A stretch of DNA of 64,000 nt from Caulobacter sp. Root1455 (GCF_001426905.1 NZ_LMFQ01000001.1:124001-188000), one strand, 5' to 3'; shown: positions 42,592 through 52,402, counted from the stretch's first letter. The notes: generated from the letters alone by a model not told the origin. Numbers and translations: made by a program.

Positions 42592-44789
42592 AGGTCGATC
42601 TCCTTCCAGGAAGACAGATCGACCGAGAAGTCCGCGATATCGCCTGTCTGGGGTTTCAGGTGGGTATGGTCAAGGATGGCCTTGGCTCGCCTAGGCTTGG
42701 GCGGCTTTCGCTTCTTGGTCGGAGCCGGGCGAGAAGGCTTGCGCCCTTCGTCGCTTCGCACGGGCGCCAGGAGGTCATGCTCGATGATCGGAGCCAGGCC
42801 GTCATGCCGCGAAGGGGCATAGGCAAGCGCCACTCCGCCGTCTGACAGCGACTGGATTTTGGGCGAGTTTAGCAACCGAGCCATGGCACGGCGCTCTTTG
42901 CCCTTCAGCGTCGGAGCCAGGTCTTCCAGTTTGCGGATCATCTTCGCCCGAACGAGCAGGCGATCAGCTTCGCTACTGAATTCCTCGCCCTTCAGGGTGG
43001 CCCATTCCTGGAGGCGCCGATGATGCCAGAGCGATACGCCCTGCGCGTAGCGCTCATCCTCGCATGGCAGCGTCACGTAGCGGCTAGTGCGCCGGTTCCA
43101 GACGTGGATCTCGGAGAGACACGCCGGATTGTATTTTACCTTCACCCGCGCCGTTGCGGAGCCTTTGCGACGGGATCTAACCGGCTCGTAGCCAATCAGG
43201 TCTTCGAGCAGCGCGGAGACCTTGGCCTCGTCGTGGAAGGTCAGGCCGAATAGCTCGACACCCGATCTCGTGACGCGGCAGGGGTACTTCACCGCTCCCA
43301 GCATCTTGTCCAGCTCGGTATCGTCGCCGATAACGTCGATACCGTCGTCTTTAGCGCTCTCCTTCCAGAGTTGGGCGGGGGGCGAACTCTGCCCTCGTCG
43401 CGGCGTGATGTGGTAGAGGGTGATCGCCTCCCAGATCAGCTCCTCGAGCTCCGTCAGCGTAAGGACCGCATCCTTTTCAGGATCGTATCCGAACTCGCGC
43501 AGCACCTCAGGCTTGAGGACGCCCCCTGGAAGTTTCTCATTGAGCAGCGAGTTGAGCGTGCCAAACAGACGCTCAACAACAGCCTTGTAGGTCGGTGAGC
43601 CAACCGGCGCGAGGCGTAGGGAGATGCCCGCATCGACAAGCCCATCCTCCATCGCTACGCCGGCAAACTCGCGCCCATTATCGACGACGATCTCGTCGAA
43701 GCGCCCGAAGATGCCGCGCAAATCGGGAAACTGATCAGCCGATTGCGGCAGATGTAGCTTGGGCCGATTGGCGCGCTTGATGCACTCCATGACCGAATAG
43801 ATCGAGGGTTGCTCGAACGTGAGCACGATGCCGACGACGCAGGTGCTGTAGACGTCAACGATCGCCGTCAGCCAAGGGCGTCCAAGTGGCAGCATCTCCT
43901 TGCCATCGAACACCGCCACGCCGTCCAATTGCGTGTGATCCATGGCTCCAATTTGCAGAATTCGAGTAGCGCTTAGGCCTTTTCCACACGCCTTGAATTT
44001 TGTGTTCGCGGCCCGGAGACCGTACTTTTCGCGAACAGTTTCGAAGCTCTCTGTCCGGCGAATTTCTTTGCGCAACGTTTCGCGGCATGGGCGCTTAAGT
44101 GCAGAGAGCACAGAGCTATCTTTCCGCTGCGCGTTGATCTGCGACAGGCTTTCAGAGAGCCGGGCGTATGCATCGGTGATGGACCAACGGCGGCTCGACC
44201 AAAACCAAAGCGCGGCTTGGTGAACTTCCGCCCGCACCTCTGGGCAGATGCGTGGCTGCCTCTTCACCCGCCCTGTCATGGACACCATTTGGGGGAGCGT
44301 CCGGTCGCCCGGAGCGCCACGCTCGTCCATCCATCGCCTGGCAGCCCGGGGGGACGGCTGACCCGAGAACTTCGCGACCAGGTCCGGATGAGCCGCCCAG
44401 AGCTTGGCCAAGGCAAGGCGATAGGATTTATCGCTTCTGGGCGTTTCCGGCAGCGCATCCAGACCGCGGACCACGAACGCCCGGAGGCTGGCCATCGGGT
44501 CCATTTGCTTGGCTTCGTCCGGACCGATTTCTTGCAGGGCCGCCCTTCGTCGGACAGGCGGCCCTTGAGGGTCGCGCTGTCGTTTCAGGTCCCCCTGGGC
44601 GAAGGCATTGAGCGCCCAATCGACATCGGGTGCGCGTAGCTCACCGTCATCCCCCTCGACCTGGAAGGGACCCAGCCTCGCCTCATCCAGGAAGTACAGA
44701 AGGTCGTCACCAAGATGACGCTCGAACCTCAGGCGCTTGCCACGATACGACCAGCATTCGCCGGCGTTGAAACGGATGGAAATGCTCAT
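42588..44789 (-). CDS. tnsB: TnsB/TniA-family DDE transposase
   Basis: 733 aa. Retroviral-integrase-fold catalytic core with Asp284 (MDHTQLD), Asp370 (IVVDNGREF) and Glu406 (AVVERLFGTLN): a D,D(35)E pattern with all residues intact. Upstream helical DNA-binding domains precede it; a Mu-C-like beta domain and a basic Lys/Pro-rich tail (TKKRKPPKPRRAK) follow, the tail probably contacting TnsC. It binds the element ends and performs 3'-end cleavage and strand transfer. Confidence 0.94.
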   Translation of the reverse strand: MSISIRFNAGECWSYRGKRLRFERHLGDDLLYFLDEARLGPFQVEGDDGELRAPDVDWALNAFAQGDLKRQRDPQGPPVRRRAALQEIGPDEAKQMDPMASLRAFVVRGLDALPETPRSDKSYRLALAKLWAAHPDLVAKFSGQPSPRAARRWMDERGAPGDRTLPQMVSMTGRVKRQPRICPEVRAEVHQAALWFWSSRRWSITDAYARLSESLSQINAQRKDSSVLSALKRPCRETLRKEIRRTESFETVREKYGLRAANTKFKACGKGLSATRILQIGAMDHTQLDGVAVFDGKEMLPLGRPWLTAIVDVYSTCVVGIVLTFEQPSIYSVMECIKRANRPKLHLPQSADQFPDLRGIFGRFDEIVVDNGREFAGVAMEDGLVDAGISLRLAPVGSPTYKAVVERLFGTLNSLLNEKLPGGVLKPEVLREFGYDPEKDAVLTLTELEELIWEAITLYHITPRRGQSSPPAQLWKESAKDDGIDVIGDDTELDKMLGAVKYPCRVTRSGVELFGLTFHDEAKVSALLEDLIGYEPVRSRRKGSATARVKVKYNPACLSEIHVWNRRTSRYVTLPCEDERYAQGVSLWHHRRLQEWATLKGEEFSSEADRLLVRAKMIRKLEDLAPTLKGKERRAMARLLNSPKIQSLSDGGVALAYAPSRHDGLAPIIEHDLLAPVRSDEGRKPSRPAPTKKRKPPKPRRAKAILDHTHLKPQTGDIADFSVDLSSWKEIDL

Positions 44790-45631
44790 CGGAAAACCCC
44801 CCGTTCGCCAGGGCGATGAGCGATGAGCGACACGCGATTTTCAGCACTGAGCCTTGCAGACAGATCGATCTTGACCAGTCGGCGGACCATCATGGCTTGT
44901 GAAATCGCCAACCCCCTCGGCCCTGCGGCGACGACGTCGGCCAGACTTCCCAGGGTGGTTTGGCCACCTTGCCGTTCGACGTGCTCGATGGCCCGATAGG
45001 CGTCGATCTGGTCGAACCGGACCATCCGGCGAGACTGGATCCGATCGACGTTGGCGTAGACCTGGTGGGGCTCAAAGAGCTGCTTCTGGCTCAGGACTCG
45101 AAACCGCCAGCCCAGCTTCGTACAGGCGTCGCGAACAGCGTCGAGCTTTTCGGCATAGTCGGGCGCCAGCAGTTGCCGCAGCCGCCCCTTCGCCTCGATC
45201 ACCTCCACTGTTCCATCGTCGAGCAGTCGAACGCAGTCGGCGATATAGATGCGCTTGGCACCCTCGATCACGAATTCGAATCGAAAGGGCTGGGACCGGT
45301 AGTCGATGACGGTCGTATCGACCTCGCAGTGCTTCAACAGCGCCAGTTCGTTCATGCCCTCGTAGGGCAAGGCACGCCCTGCTTTACGGCTGTTGTAGAA
45401 CCCGGTGACCATGACGCGCCGGCCAGTGAGCACGCTGCGAATTGCCGAACCGTCGGGGACGAGGACCACAGTCGCTGAGGGCAGCAGCGGGCGACTACCA
45501 ACGCCTTTTCCTGGCTTTGATAGCCGCTCCAGCACCGCGTCTAGCAGGCTGGGCGCGGGGGATTTCAGTTCGCCATAGATTGCCTGGCCGGGGCTCTGCC
45601 CGTTTTGCCAGTCGGTTGTGTGGATGTTCAT
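44786..45631 (-). CDS. tnsA: TnsA-type endonuclease
   Basis: 281 aa from the ATG at 45631 (AGAGG 5 nt upstream; the in-frame extension to 45,742 has none). The restriction-endonuclease-like core is visible: YEGMNELALL with Glu91/Glu95, YIADCVRL with Asp132, and VIEAKGR with Glu146/Lys148, matching the E..D..(Q/E)xK layout of TnsA. A C-terminal winged-helix-like region follows. It makes the 5' cuts that free the element from the donor. Confidence 0.88.
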   Translation of the reverse strand: MNIHTTDWQNGQSPGQAIYGELKSPAPSLLDAVLERLSKPGKGVGSRPLLPSATVVLVPDGSAIRSVLTGRRVMVTGFYNSRKAGRALPYEGMNELALLKHCEVDTTVIDYRSQPFRFEFVIEGAKRIYIADCVRLLDDGTVEVIEAKGRLRQLLAPDYAEKLDAVRDACTKLGWRFRVLSQKQLFEPHQVYANVDRIQSRRMVRFDQIDAYRAIEHVERQGGQTTLGSLADVVAAGPRGLAISQAMMVRRLVKIDLSARLSAENRVSLIAHRPGERGVFR

Positions 45632-46114
45632 TTGAACCTCTTCTGTTTGCTGAAGAGGCGGAGCACAGGCGTGCTTCAACGATCGCTCTCGCAGCGGCCG
45701 TTGACTTCCTCGCGATGTCAGGAGAGAGTTCCGCTCGCTCACAAAGCGCGTTTCGGATTCGCTCCGGAACCGGTGGCCGGGGAGGCGGGAACCTCCTCGG
45801 CAACACCAGCTGCTCCGCCAGATGGCGGATTGAGTTAGCTGAACCTCATATTTCTCTCCTTAGGCCTGAAACGACGCTGCTAAGCGTTCAGACATAGCTT
45901 CGCCATGCCGCTGACCATGGGGTCGCGGCCTGCGTCACGACGCTAACGCGGCCTAAGTCAGTTCGAAAATTCGAGTCTAGGCAAGACGATTCGAGTTGAC
46001 GTCAGGCCCAGAATTAACAATTTAAAGAGTATATTCTCTCTGCGGCCCGCCGCGCCTTTGAATGTGTACTTTGGAACACATTTCCGCTGGCGGCTTTCTG
46101 TGAGGTGGCGGCGC
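45632..46114. other. non-coding region upstream of tnsA
   Basis: No gene seen. Contains two ATTCGAGT copies 20 bp apart (45,969-45,976 and 45,989-45,996) and a palindrome at 46,061-46,082, in an AT-richer stretch near 46,010-46,040. Likely holds the tns promoter and possibly a transposon end. Confidence 0.5.
46061..46082. promoter_or_regulatory. palindromic candidate operator
   Basis: AATGTGT-N8-ACACATT with an inner C/G pair also matching. Shape fits a dimeric regulator site; regulator unknown. Confidence 0.4.
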
Positions 46115-47044
46115 TCACGCCGGCCGATCGATCCGCCTACACCATTCAGACCGAGCTTTTTGATAATCTCGGAAGGCGCTTAGCTGGGGAGCGTCCGCAG
46201 CTCTTGCGCGGCGGACAACCTCTCGGCAGGCCTGAATGATCCCCGGTACCGGCCCAGGAGCCTTCCGACCCATCAAGCGGTAGCTCCATATTGCCCAAGC
46301 GGGCATTCCCTGAACCTGGAGCTCGCTGAGAACGCTTGGCACATCATCATAACGGGCGAATTGCCGAAAGAATCTCTCGGCTTCGACCTTTCGGCTTGGC
46401 CATATCGAACCGCCCTGAATCGTCGTCAGATAAGGCGCGCTCACCGCCCCCAAGGCAGTAATATCGGCAATTGATCGACAGTCGCGCACCCGGTCCATGC
46501 CATCGCGCCAAGCCTCAAACTCCTGCGCGTGCACCGCGATTAAGGCAGGATCGTCGCAAGTCGGCTCCGTCGCCTTCAGCGGAAATTCGCATATTGCCGG
46601 ATCGAGGACGCCCCACAGCTCAATGCCCGCTGACAAAATGGCCGTTGAAGGACGCACGCGAAATCCGCACGCCTTCATCATGCCATAGAGCGATAAAGCT
46701 ACTCTGCGACGGCGCCAGGACTCGTTGACTTCGGTCATGTCCGAACTCCACTCCCCAGGGGAGATCAGCCGCTTATCCTCTATGACGCTAAATCGTTTGA
46801 AGTCTGCCGAACCGACTTTCTTGCCGCCGATCCGCGCCTCAACTTCAACCGTGTCAGATCTTAGCTTTTCGAGATCGCTTGCACGATAACTGGACGACCG
46901 CCCGCCGCGGAGGATCACCTCTATGCGCTCACCCCGGCCGGCGAACTCGGCAAAAGCGAACCTCGTCCCGTCGCGGGCCTGCATCAGGCCGGTAAAGGCA
47001 TTTGGCTCGGGCGCGCCGGGCATCAACGACAACGATCCAGCCAT
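46115..47044 (-). CDS. hypothetical protein, island cargo
   Basis: 309 aa from the ATG at 47044 (GGGA 8 nt upstream; a TTG at 47059 is also in frame). Soluble and mixed alpha/beta by appearance: FAFAEFAGRGERIEVILRGG, RRVALSLYGMMKACGF, then a Trp-rich part (SIWPSRKVEAERFFRQFARY). No family recognised. Stands alone between tnsA and the next cargo gene, so perhaps defence-related by context only. Confidence 0.7.
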   Translation of the reverse strand: MAGSLSLMPGAPEPNAFTGLMQARDGTRFAFAEFAGRGERIEVILRGGRSSSYRASDLEKLRSDTVEVEARIGGKKVGSADFKRFSVIEDKRLISPGEWSSDMTEVNESWRRRRVALSLYGMMKACGFRVRPSTAILSAGIELWGVLDPAICEFPLKATEPTCDDPALIAVHAQEFEAWRDGMDRVRDCRSIADITALGAVSAPYLTTIQGGSIWPSRKVEAERFFRQFARYDDVPSVLSELQVQGMPAWAIWSYRLMGRKAPGPVPGIIQACREVVRRARAADAPQLSAFRDYQKARSEWCRRIDRPA

Positions 47045-47059
47045 TCGATTCCCAAGCAA

Positions 47060-47448
47060 TGCATCAGCACCAGAGAGCTAAGCTGGACGGCCGTTTATGA
47101 ACGCCGATTTAAGAAGTGCCTCTGTCACGGCTGTGAGCCCAAACGGAGGTGCGCAATTTCCAAACCTGATCGCCGCAGACAGCGCGGGTCGCTCGCAAGT
47201 TAGGCTGGCGAGAAGCTCGGCTGAAAAAGCCCACGTGCCCCGCTGCAGCACGTTAGATTGGATCTAGGCTGCCCGGCTCTGAAGTCACACCTTCTGAGCC
47301 GCTCACCGGTCTGTCGGTTACGCAGAAAGCCTCGCGCTCAAGGGTGCCTCGCCAGCGAGGCGGTGTTCTCGGGCATGAAGTGGCACCGGCTGCGGATCCA
47401 GCAGGGTCAGTCGGCGCCAGTCTGGCCTGCGGCGCGGAGGTTAAACGC
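47060..47448. other. gap between cargo genes
   Basis: No supported gene. A 64-codon frame on the plus strand (47,258-47,452) has no family resemblance and no ribosome site. Confidence 0.45.
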
Positions 47449-48195
47449 CTAGGGTTGCCCGATCGGCCGCGCCGCGCGGATACGATAGCTTCGGCCCTCC
47501 CAGACGCCGTCAAATCGGTAGCTCTGGTCGTCGACAACCATGACGCCTTGGGCCAATTCCAGGGGATTGAGGACGCCGCCCTCGCCTTCCAGGCGAACAT
47601 ACCAACGCCCCTTCACATCGATCGCAGTTCCAAACTTGCCGTCCAGGGTCAGAAACCTCGGAGCGGCGAGCGCGGCGGGAGGGTTCTCCGCCACTTCCGC
47701 CCTGTCGGCTTCAGCCTGCAGGTTGGCCGCCTCGCTCGTCCCCGTCATGCGCTCGATCGCGGCCTTGTCGATAGTGACAATGTTGCCGTCGCCGACCACG
47801 AAGATGTTCACTTGCCGGGCGACGTTCTCGATCGGATTTTTCAGGGCGTCGACAAGCCGTTTGTCCGCCGCCTTGTTCTTCCCTGGTTTCAGGCCCTGAG
47901 CGATGGACACAAGGTCTCCGAGGAAGCCGACGAAGCCGTAGATCGCGTCGCGGTGGCTCACGAGCGCTACCGCCATGGCGGATCCCACAACGACCAGGTC
48001 CGCCACGACGCTTCCGACCTCGACGCGCCGGACGGCAAGACGGAGCCCTGACCCGCGGATTGACCGGTTCGCGTAGCGATCGAAGGCTCGGCCAATTTCG
48101 CCCAAAACGTTCGCCAGATCGGTCGCGTCCAACAGGCGGTCTGTTTCATAGTGGATCCGGAGAACGGGACCGTCGGCGTCAGAGGGCAGCGGCAT
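47449..48195 (-). CDS. hypothetical protein with hydrophobic segment, beside vsr
   Basis: 248 aa from the ATG at 48195 (GAAGGA upstream). N-terminal soluble part (VLRIHYETDRLLDATDLANVLGEIGRAFDRY), a hydrophobic stretch (VVADLVVVGSAMAVALVS) that may be a membrane helix, and a C-terminal beta-rich part (GRWYVRLEGEGGVLNPLELA). Not recognised. Divergent from vsr across 299 bp. Confidence 0.72.
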   Translation of the reverse strand: MPLPSDADGPVLRIHYETDRLLDATDLANVLGEIGRAFDRYANRSIRGSGLRLAVRRVEVGSVVADLVVVGSAMAVALVSHRDAIYGFVGFLGDLVSIAQGLKPGKNKAADKRLVDALKNPIENVARQVNIFVVGDGNIVTIDKAAIERMTGTSEAANLQAEADRAEVAENPPAALAAPRFLTLDGKFGTAIDVKGRWYVRLEGEGGVLNPLELAQGVMVVDDQSYRFDGVWEGRSYRIRAARPIGQP

Positions 48196-48494
48196 CAGGA
48201 TTTCCTTCGTGTTCGGCGGCGGCGCCGAGGGCAGACCCGCACAGTTTGTGGCATGCATGCGCCATCGGCGTCTTCCTTTGGGTTGAATGGTTGGCCCGTA
48301 CTCCTGCGCGGGTGCCCGTTAAGTCTCGAGATTGTCGGGGCCGCCCTCATGGAATGGACTATCGCCTCTCTGGCTCGACAGGTTTCAACCGCCTTTTCCG
48401 CTCGCCCGCGCCAGGCGCTACGGCACTGACCGGCAATCGGCGCGACCTCGACACATGCGTCGACGCTGGGGCTCCGGCTTCCTAGATTGAGGGG
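48196..48494. other. divergent intergenic region, 248-aa gene to vsr
   Basis: No gene seen; should contain promoters in both directions. Confidence 0.45.
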
Positions 48495-48920
48495 ATGGAC
48501 GTGTTCTCCCCAGAAAAGCGGTCGGCGGTCATGGCCGCGATCCCGCAGACCGGCACCAAGCCCGAACTGAAGGTCCGCAAGGCGGCCACTCTCCTGGGTC
48601 TGCGCTACCGCATTGCGCCGCGCACTCTCCCCGGCCGGCCTGATCTGGCGTTCCCCGGCGCGAAGACAGCGCTCTTCGTGCATGGATGCTTCTGGCACCG
48701 CCACGGGGGGTGTCGGTTCGCCACCACGCCGCGGTCGAACATCGACTTCTGGCAGGAGAAGTTCGCTCGCAACGTCAGCCGGGACGCCGCCAAGGAGAGC
48801 GCTCTCGAGGCCCGGGGCTGGCGCTTAATCGTGATCTGGGAGTGCGAGACGACCAAGCCCGAGACCGTTCTCGAACGGCTAGCCCCTCTGGTCGAGCACT
48901 ACCGACGCGATCGTGATTGA
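48495..48920 (+). CDS. vsr: Vsr very-short-patch repair endonuclease
   Basis: 141 aa, usual Vsr length. Family blocks in order: RSAVMAAIPQTGTKPELKVRKA, LPGRPDLAFP (catalytic Asp), LFVHGCFWHRHGGCR (Zn-binding Cys/His), SNIDFWQEKFARNVSRD, and LIVIWECE. It nicks 5' of the T in T:G mismatches made by deamination of 5-methylcytosine, protecting the genome beside a C5-methyltransferase. The matching methyltransferase is encoded 2 kb away in the same island. Confidence 0.95.
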   Translation: MDVFSPEKRSAVMAAIPQTGTKPELKVRKAATLLGLRYRIAPRTLPGRPDLAFPGAKTALFVHGCFWHRHGGCRFATTPRSNIDFWQEKFARNVSRDAAKESALEARGWRLIVIWECETTKPETVLERLAPLVEHYRRDRD

Positions 48921-49228
48921 TTTGACCGCAAATCCGCCGTCGACGCGTTAGGAAGCGCGGACGTGCCTCGTGCCAAAACCGCACCCAAAACGGCATGAGA
49001 GAGGAAATCGCTACGACGTCGCAACATGCGGCGTTCGGCACCGCTCGAGCCTCTTTCCCACGCGTGTCTCAGACCGCGACCGCCCGGCTCATGAAATTCT
49101 CCATCCAGTGCCGCACCATCGCCGAGAACGGCTCGAATGGCTGCGCGTTCGGCGAGGCCGCTCGGGCGACTGGCGAAGATCGCGACAGGGGATCCCGAGG
49201 CCACTCGGCTGCGCCATGCAGTAGCAGT
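48921..49228. other. convergent gap between vsr and the GHKL ATPase gene
   Basis: No supported gene; no clear terminator hairpin recognised. Confidence 0.45.
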
Positions 49229-50947
49229 TTAGTTTTCAATTACGTGACGCATTACTGGGAGTATCTCGTCTCGAATATCGAAAGCCACGGTTCTATTGAC
49301 AGGCTGGAAGGGGTTATGCATCACGCCGTTTATCAAAGGCATGTGTTTAACCATCTTTGCAAGGCTAGGCCTTATAAACGGAGCCTTTCCAGTTCCCCAG
49401 ATGCTCGGGGTTTTTTGAAGATAGAGGAGCATCTCTTCCATTTTTCCGGACACCTCGGCCTCTTGCTTTGGGGTTAGTGGTGTTCCCCGCGCCGTATTTC
49501 GCTGCTCTATCGCGAATGCCTTGAGGGCATCGGCATGGCCGTGCCGTATAGTGTAGGTGCGAACAGATGCCTCAAAAAGTAGCCTTATAAGAGCAAGTCC
49601 TGCATACGTGTGGATACCAAGATCGAGTGTTTTTGCTTCATGCACCAACGCAAGATGCTTGTCGAAACAGTGCTTTTCGTCAACGTCCTGCGGCAGGACC
49701 ATCCGGGATTGGTTGTGGTCCTGTTTCTTAGCAGGTTTTATTGTAGGGGCAGGCGGGTTTGGCGCACCCTTCGTTCCATTTGGCTTTTGGGGCGACAGCG
49801 GTTTGCTGGGCGGCGCGCTCGGGGGTGTAGGGGGAGGTATTGGCCGAAGCTTTTCCCCCTTAGCGCTGCCCTTCTTTCGCTTGTCGGCAAATTGCCGCCA
49901 CTTCTCCGCAAACTTCCGCATATCTGCCAACGCTAGTTGGTAGGCAGAGTTGTTTAGGTCGACGTCGGTTTTGGTAGTGTGCCATGGGAGTTTGTTTGCA
50001 TCTTTAGATACAAACTCAACTATACCGACAAAGCCATAGAATTCCGTGTGAAAATTGTCCCATCCGGTCTTCCAAGATGTATCCGCTACAAGTATTGCTC
50101 GATCATTGCATAGTACTGTCCAACCAAATTCCGGGGTCAATGACGCATTTTTTGCTCTATCGTACCCAGCTTCATTAGTGAATCGGTAATCGGGATGCTG
50201 GCCGTAGCTGACGTGAATCGATACGCCATGATCCTTATATAGCTTGTACTCTTTATCAACGGGGCCATCCTCCCGGATCAAAACTGGAGCAGCCTTTGCG
50301 AGCTTACCATTCACCTTCAGGGACAGTCCCTTAGCGATGAAGCGCCCGTACCTCTGGCCAATCTCACTGCGGATCTTGGCTACCCAGTCGGAATCCGCAA
50401 AATCTCGAGATATGTCCGAAGGTGGCTGAAGAACCTCAATGATGGTTCCAGGCTTCCCTGAGGATGGGCGTTCCTCGGCATCCAATTGCCAACCAGCAGC
50501 TTCAAGGTAGGTGGCCACGTCCAACTTGAAGGCGGCCCCTGAGCTTCCCGTGTCGGTGGTCAGGGTGCTGACCGCTCCAAGCTTGAAAAGCGCGCGGTTT
50601 AGCCCAACGCCGAATACACCAATGCCGCCTTCGTGGGAGGAGCGCTGCCCGAATCGGAGGGCCATGCCCTGCAGGGCAGCTACGCTAATCCCGCCGCAGT
50701 TGTCTTCAATTTTAAAAGACTTTCCACTAAAGGAGAGCGAAATTTCATATCCTAAATAGCTTTCAAGAAGTTCATTTGGGAGATCTTCTAGTAATGCGTG
50801 GCGCGAGGTTGCTCCTGCGGCGTCAATGGCGTTGTCGATAAGATCAAATATGCATGCCTCGACCGTCGCATCGCGCGTCAAACTATTGACGACGACCGCT
50901 TTGGTCGGGCTTGTATCGACCATAAATTTCTTGCCAGCTCTGGCCAC
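49229..50947 (-). CDS. MORC/MutL-like GHKL ATPase
   Basis: 572 aa, GTG start with GGGGGAG upstream. GHKL nucleotide-binding motifs: IFDLIDNAIDA (motif N, catalytic Asn), KIEDNCGGIS (G1), and GGIGVFGVGLNRALFKLG (G2 lid). A transducer-like domain follows, then a Pro/Lys-rich linker (about 365-420) and a helical C-terminal domain. Prokaryotic MORC-like ATPases are known from restriction-modification gene clusters, where ATP-driven dimer closure on DNA is thought to aid restriction. It follows the methyltransferase gene by 46 bp in the same operon, and vsr converges on it. Base composition is lower in GC than the chromosome around it, suggesting transfer. Confidence 0.85.
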   Translation of the reverse strand: MARAGKKFMVDTSPTKAVVVNSLTRDATVEACIFDLIDNAIDAAGATSRHALLEDLPNELLESYLGYEISLSFSGKSFKIEDNCGGISVAALQGMALRFGQRSSHEGGIGVFGVGLNRALFKLGAVSTLTTDTGSSGAAFKLDVATYLEAAGWQLDAEERPSSGKPGTIIEVLQPPSDISRDFADSDWVAKIRSEIGQRYGRFIAKGLSLKVNGKLAKAAPVLIREDGPVDKEYKLYKDHGVSIHVSYGQHPDYRFTNEAGYDRAKNASLTPEFGWTVLCNDRAILVADTSWKTGWDNFHTEFYGFVGIVEFVSKDANKLPWHTTKTDVDLNNSAYQLALADMRKFAEKWRQFADKRKKGSAKGEKLRPIPPPTPPSAPPSKPLSPQKPNGTKGAPNPPAPTIKPAKKQDHNQSRMVLPQDVDEKHCFDKHLALVHEAKTLDLGIHTYAGLALIRLLFEASVRTYTIRHGHADALKAFAIEQRNTARGTPLTPKQEAEVSGKMEEMLLYLQKTPSIWGTGKAPFIRPSLAKMVKHMPLINGVMHNPFQPVNRTVAFDIRDEILPVMRHVIEN

Positions 50948-50993
50948 TTCTTGCTCCCCCAGGCGTCTCGCTGAAAGCGTCGTTTATCGGCGG

Positions 50994-52133
50994 CTAAGCT
51001 GCAAGCGCGAGATGCATCCTTTGCGCGATCCGCTCCAGAAGGTAACGGGATACGAATGGAGACACGCTGTTCCCGATCATACGAAAGCTATGCCATTTCG
51101 TCGGGTGGAATTGAAACCAGTCTGGAAAGCCCTGAAGACGCGCAGCTTCGCGAACCGTGATTACTCGTCCCTCCGCCGGATGCAGTGGGCGGACCGCCTG
51201 GAATGCGCCGCGGTCCGAGCCCGTTCCTGCTCTTAGCGTTGGGCATTGCCCATCCCAGCGAAGCTTATGGGATTTTGTTGTGCGGTCGCTCTTGCCACCC
51301 TCAATCGAAAAATAGCGGTCGGAGATTGCCTTGCTGTGCCTTGTCTCTACGAGCCCCGAAACTAGGCCGACAGAGTGTTGCTCTCTGGCTTGTTGGGAGC
51401 CCAGACCCTCTGGTGGTGGTCCTCGAAGCGCGGCCGCATAGACAGAGAGATCTTCCGCTTCGGGATAAGCGGCCCAACCAAAGTCGCCCTCCACTTTGGC
51501 GTCCTTTATCGGCGAAGGCAGGTCCGAGATTGCGTCCCGAACCGTGACGAGTGAACTATCTCTGCGGTCGAAAAGGTCAACACCAAAGGCATCCACCTCG
51601 TTCGGGTCGAAACCGATAACAACAACACGATGCCGCGCCGTCGCCGCTCCAAAATGAGCGGCATTCACAACCATGGGCTCCAAGGTAATGTAGTTCGGGG
51701 CTAGTTCTCCAAGCGCGTCGTCCAGTATGCTTCTATTTTCGCTTTGCAGGAGACCTTGGACGTTCTCCATTATAAAGAATTTTGGCTTCAGCAGGTTTAC
51801 TTGACGAATAAATTGTCCAATGAGGCTATTGCGCGGATCGTCCTTCTGACGCTTGCCGATCGGACTGAAACCTTGGCACGGCGGCCCGCCTATAACCCCG
51901 CTGGGGCGCTGGCCTCCAAGCAAGCGTGTCCAATCCGATCCCTCGAGATCTACAACGCTTGCCTGTATGGCGCGGCTCGATGGAAAGTTTCGGCGATACC
52001 CCGACTGTAGCGTTCCATCGATATCGATGGCGGCGAGTGAGCGAAAGCCTGCGAGTTCGGCACCGAGCGAAAATCCTCCGCATCCGCAGAAGAGGTCGAC
52101 GAGCGTGCCCGAGGAGCCACCGACCATACTCAT
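50994..52133 (-). CDS. C5-cytosine DNA methyltransferase (Dcm-type)
   Basis: 379 aa from the ATG at 52133 (GGGGGA upstream). Motif I DLFCGCGGFSLG (SAM binding), motif IV GGPPCQGFSP with catalytic Cys86, motif VI FIMENVQGLL, motif VIII AATARHRVVVIGF, target recognition region (about 170-320), motif IX LRAGTGSDRGAFQAVRPLHP..RVITVREAARLQGFP, and motif X IGNSVSPFV. Recognition sequence cannot be read from the protein. No classical restriction endonuclease is adjacent; partners are the GHKL ATPase, Vsr and the divergent NTPase. Confidence 0.95.
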   Translation of the reverse strand: MSMVGGSSGTLVDLFCGCGGFSLGAELAGFRSLAAIDIDGTLQSGYRRNFPSSRAIQASVVDLEGSDWTRLLGGQRPSGVIGGPPCQGFSPIGKRQKDDPRNSLIGQFIRQVNLLKPKFFIMENVQGLLQSENRSILDDALGELAPNYITLEPMVVNAAHFGAATARHRVVVIGFDPNEVDAFGVDLFDRRDSSLVTVRDAISDLPSPIKDAKVEGDFGWAAYPEAEDLSVYAAALRGPPPEGLGSQQAREQHSVGLVSGLVETRHSKAISDRYFSIEGGKSDRTTKSHKLRWDGQCPTLRAGTGSDRGAFQAVRPLHPAEGRVITVREAARLQGFPDWFQFHPTKWHSFRMIGNSVSPFVSRYLLERIAQRMHLALAA

Positions 52134-52402
52134 ATATTCCCCCAAAAAGTCGCAACTTCTAAGGGAACAAAGCACACTTTCCAACAACTTGTCGACCGAC
52201 GAATAAGTCATTGATAAATAATATATAAATGCACCTTCCTATGGGTTCAAAGAGCGTTGCGTCAAGCCTCGGACCGCAAAGCGCCGGGCGTAGGCGCCTG
52301 CACTACAAGCGATATCTCGACCGAAGCTCCGCCTTATGGTTGTCTGGTCTGAGGCCTTTTTGAGCTGAAGCTCAGAAGCATGGTCAGTTGGCGGGGAGCT
52401 GC

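Larger units (their letters stand above)
39830..45631 (-). mobile_element. Tn7-like transposition module (tnsA-tnsB-tnsC-tniQ)
   Basis: Four genes in one operon with 4-nt stop/start overlaps at all three junctions. The presence of a TnsA-type endonuclease implies cut-and-paste movement rather than replicative cointegrates. Outer ends of the element are not proven; candidates are discussed as findings (45,969-46,082 and 54,905-54,949). Confidence 0.9.

Noticed and set aside
48995..49477. 160-codon plus-strand frame after vsr
   Set aside because: Mostly antisense to the 3' end of the GHKL ATPase gene, with no ribosome site or recognisable domain.
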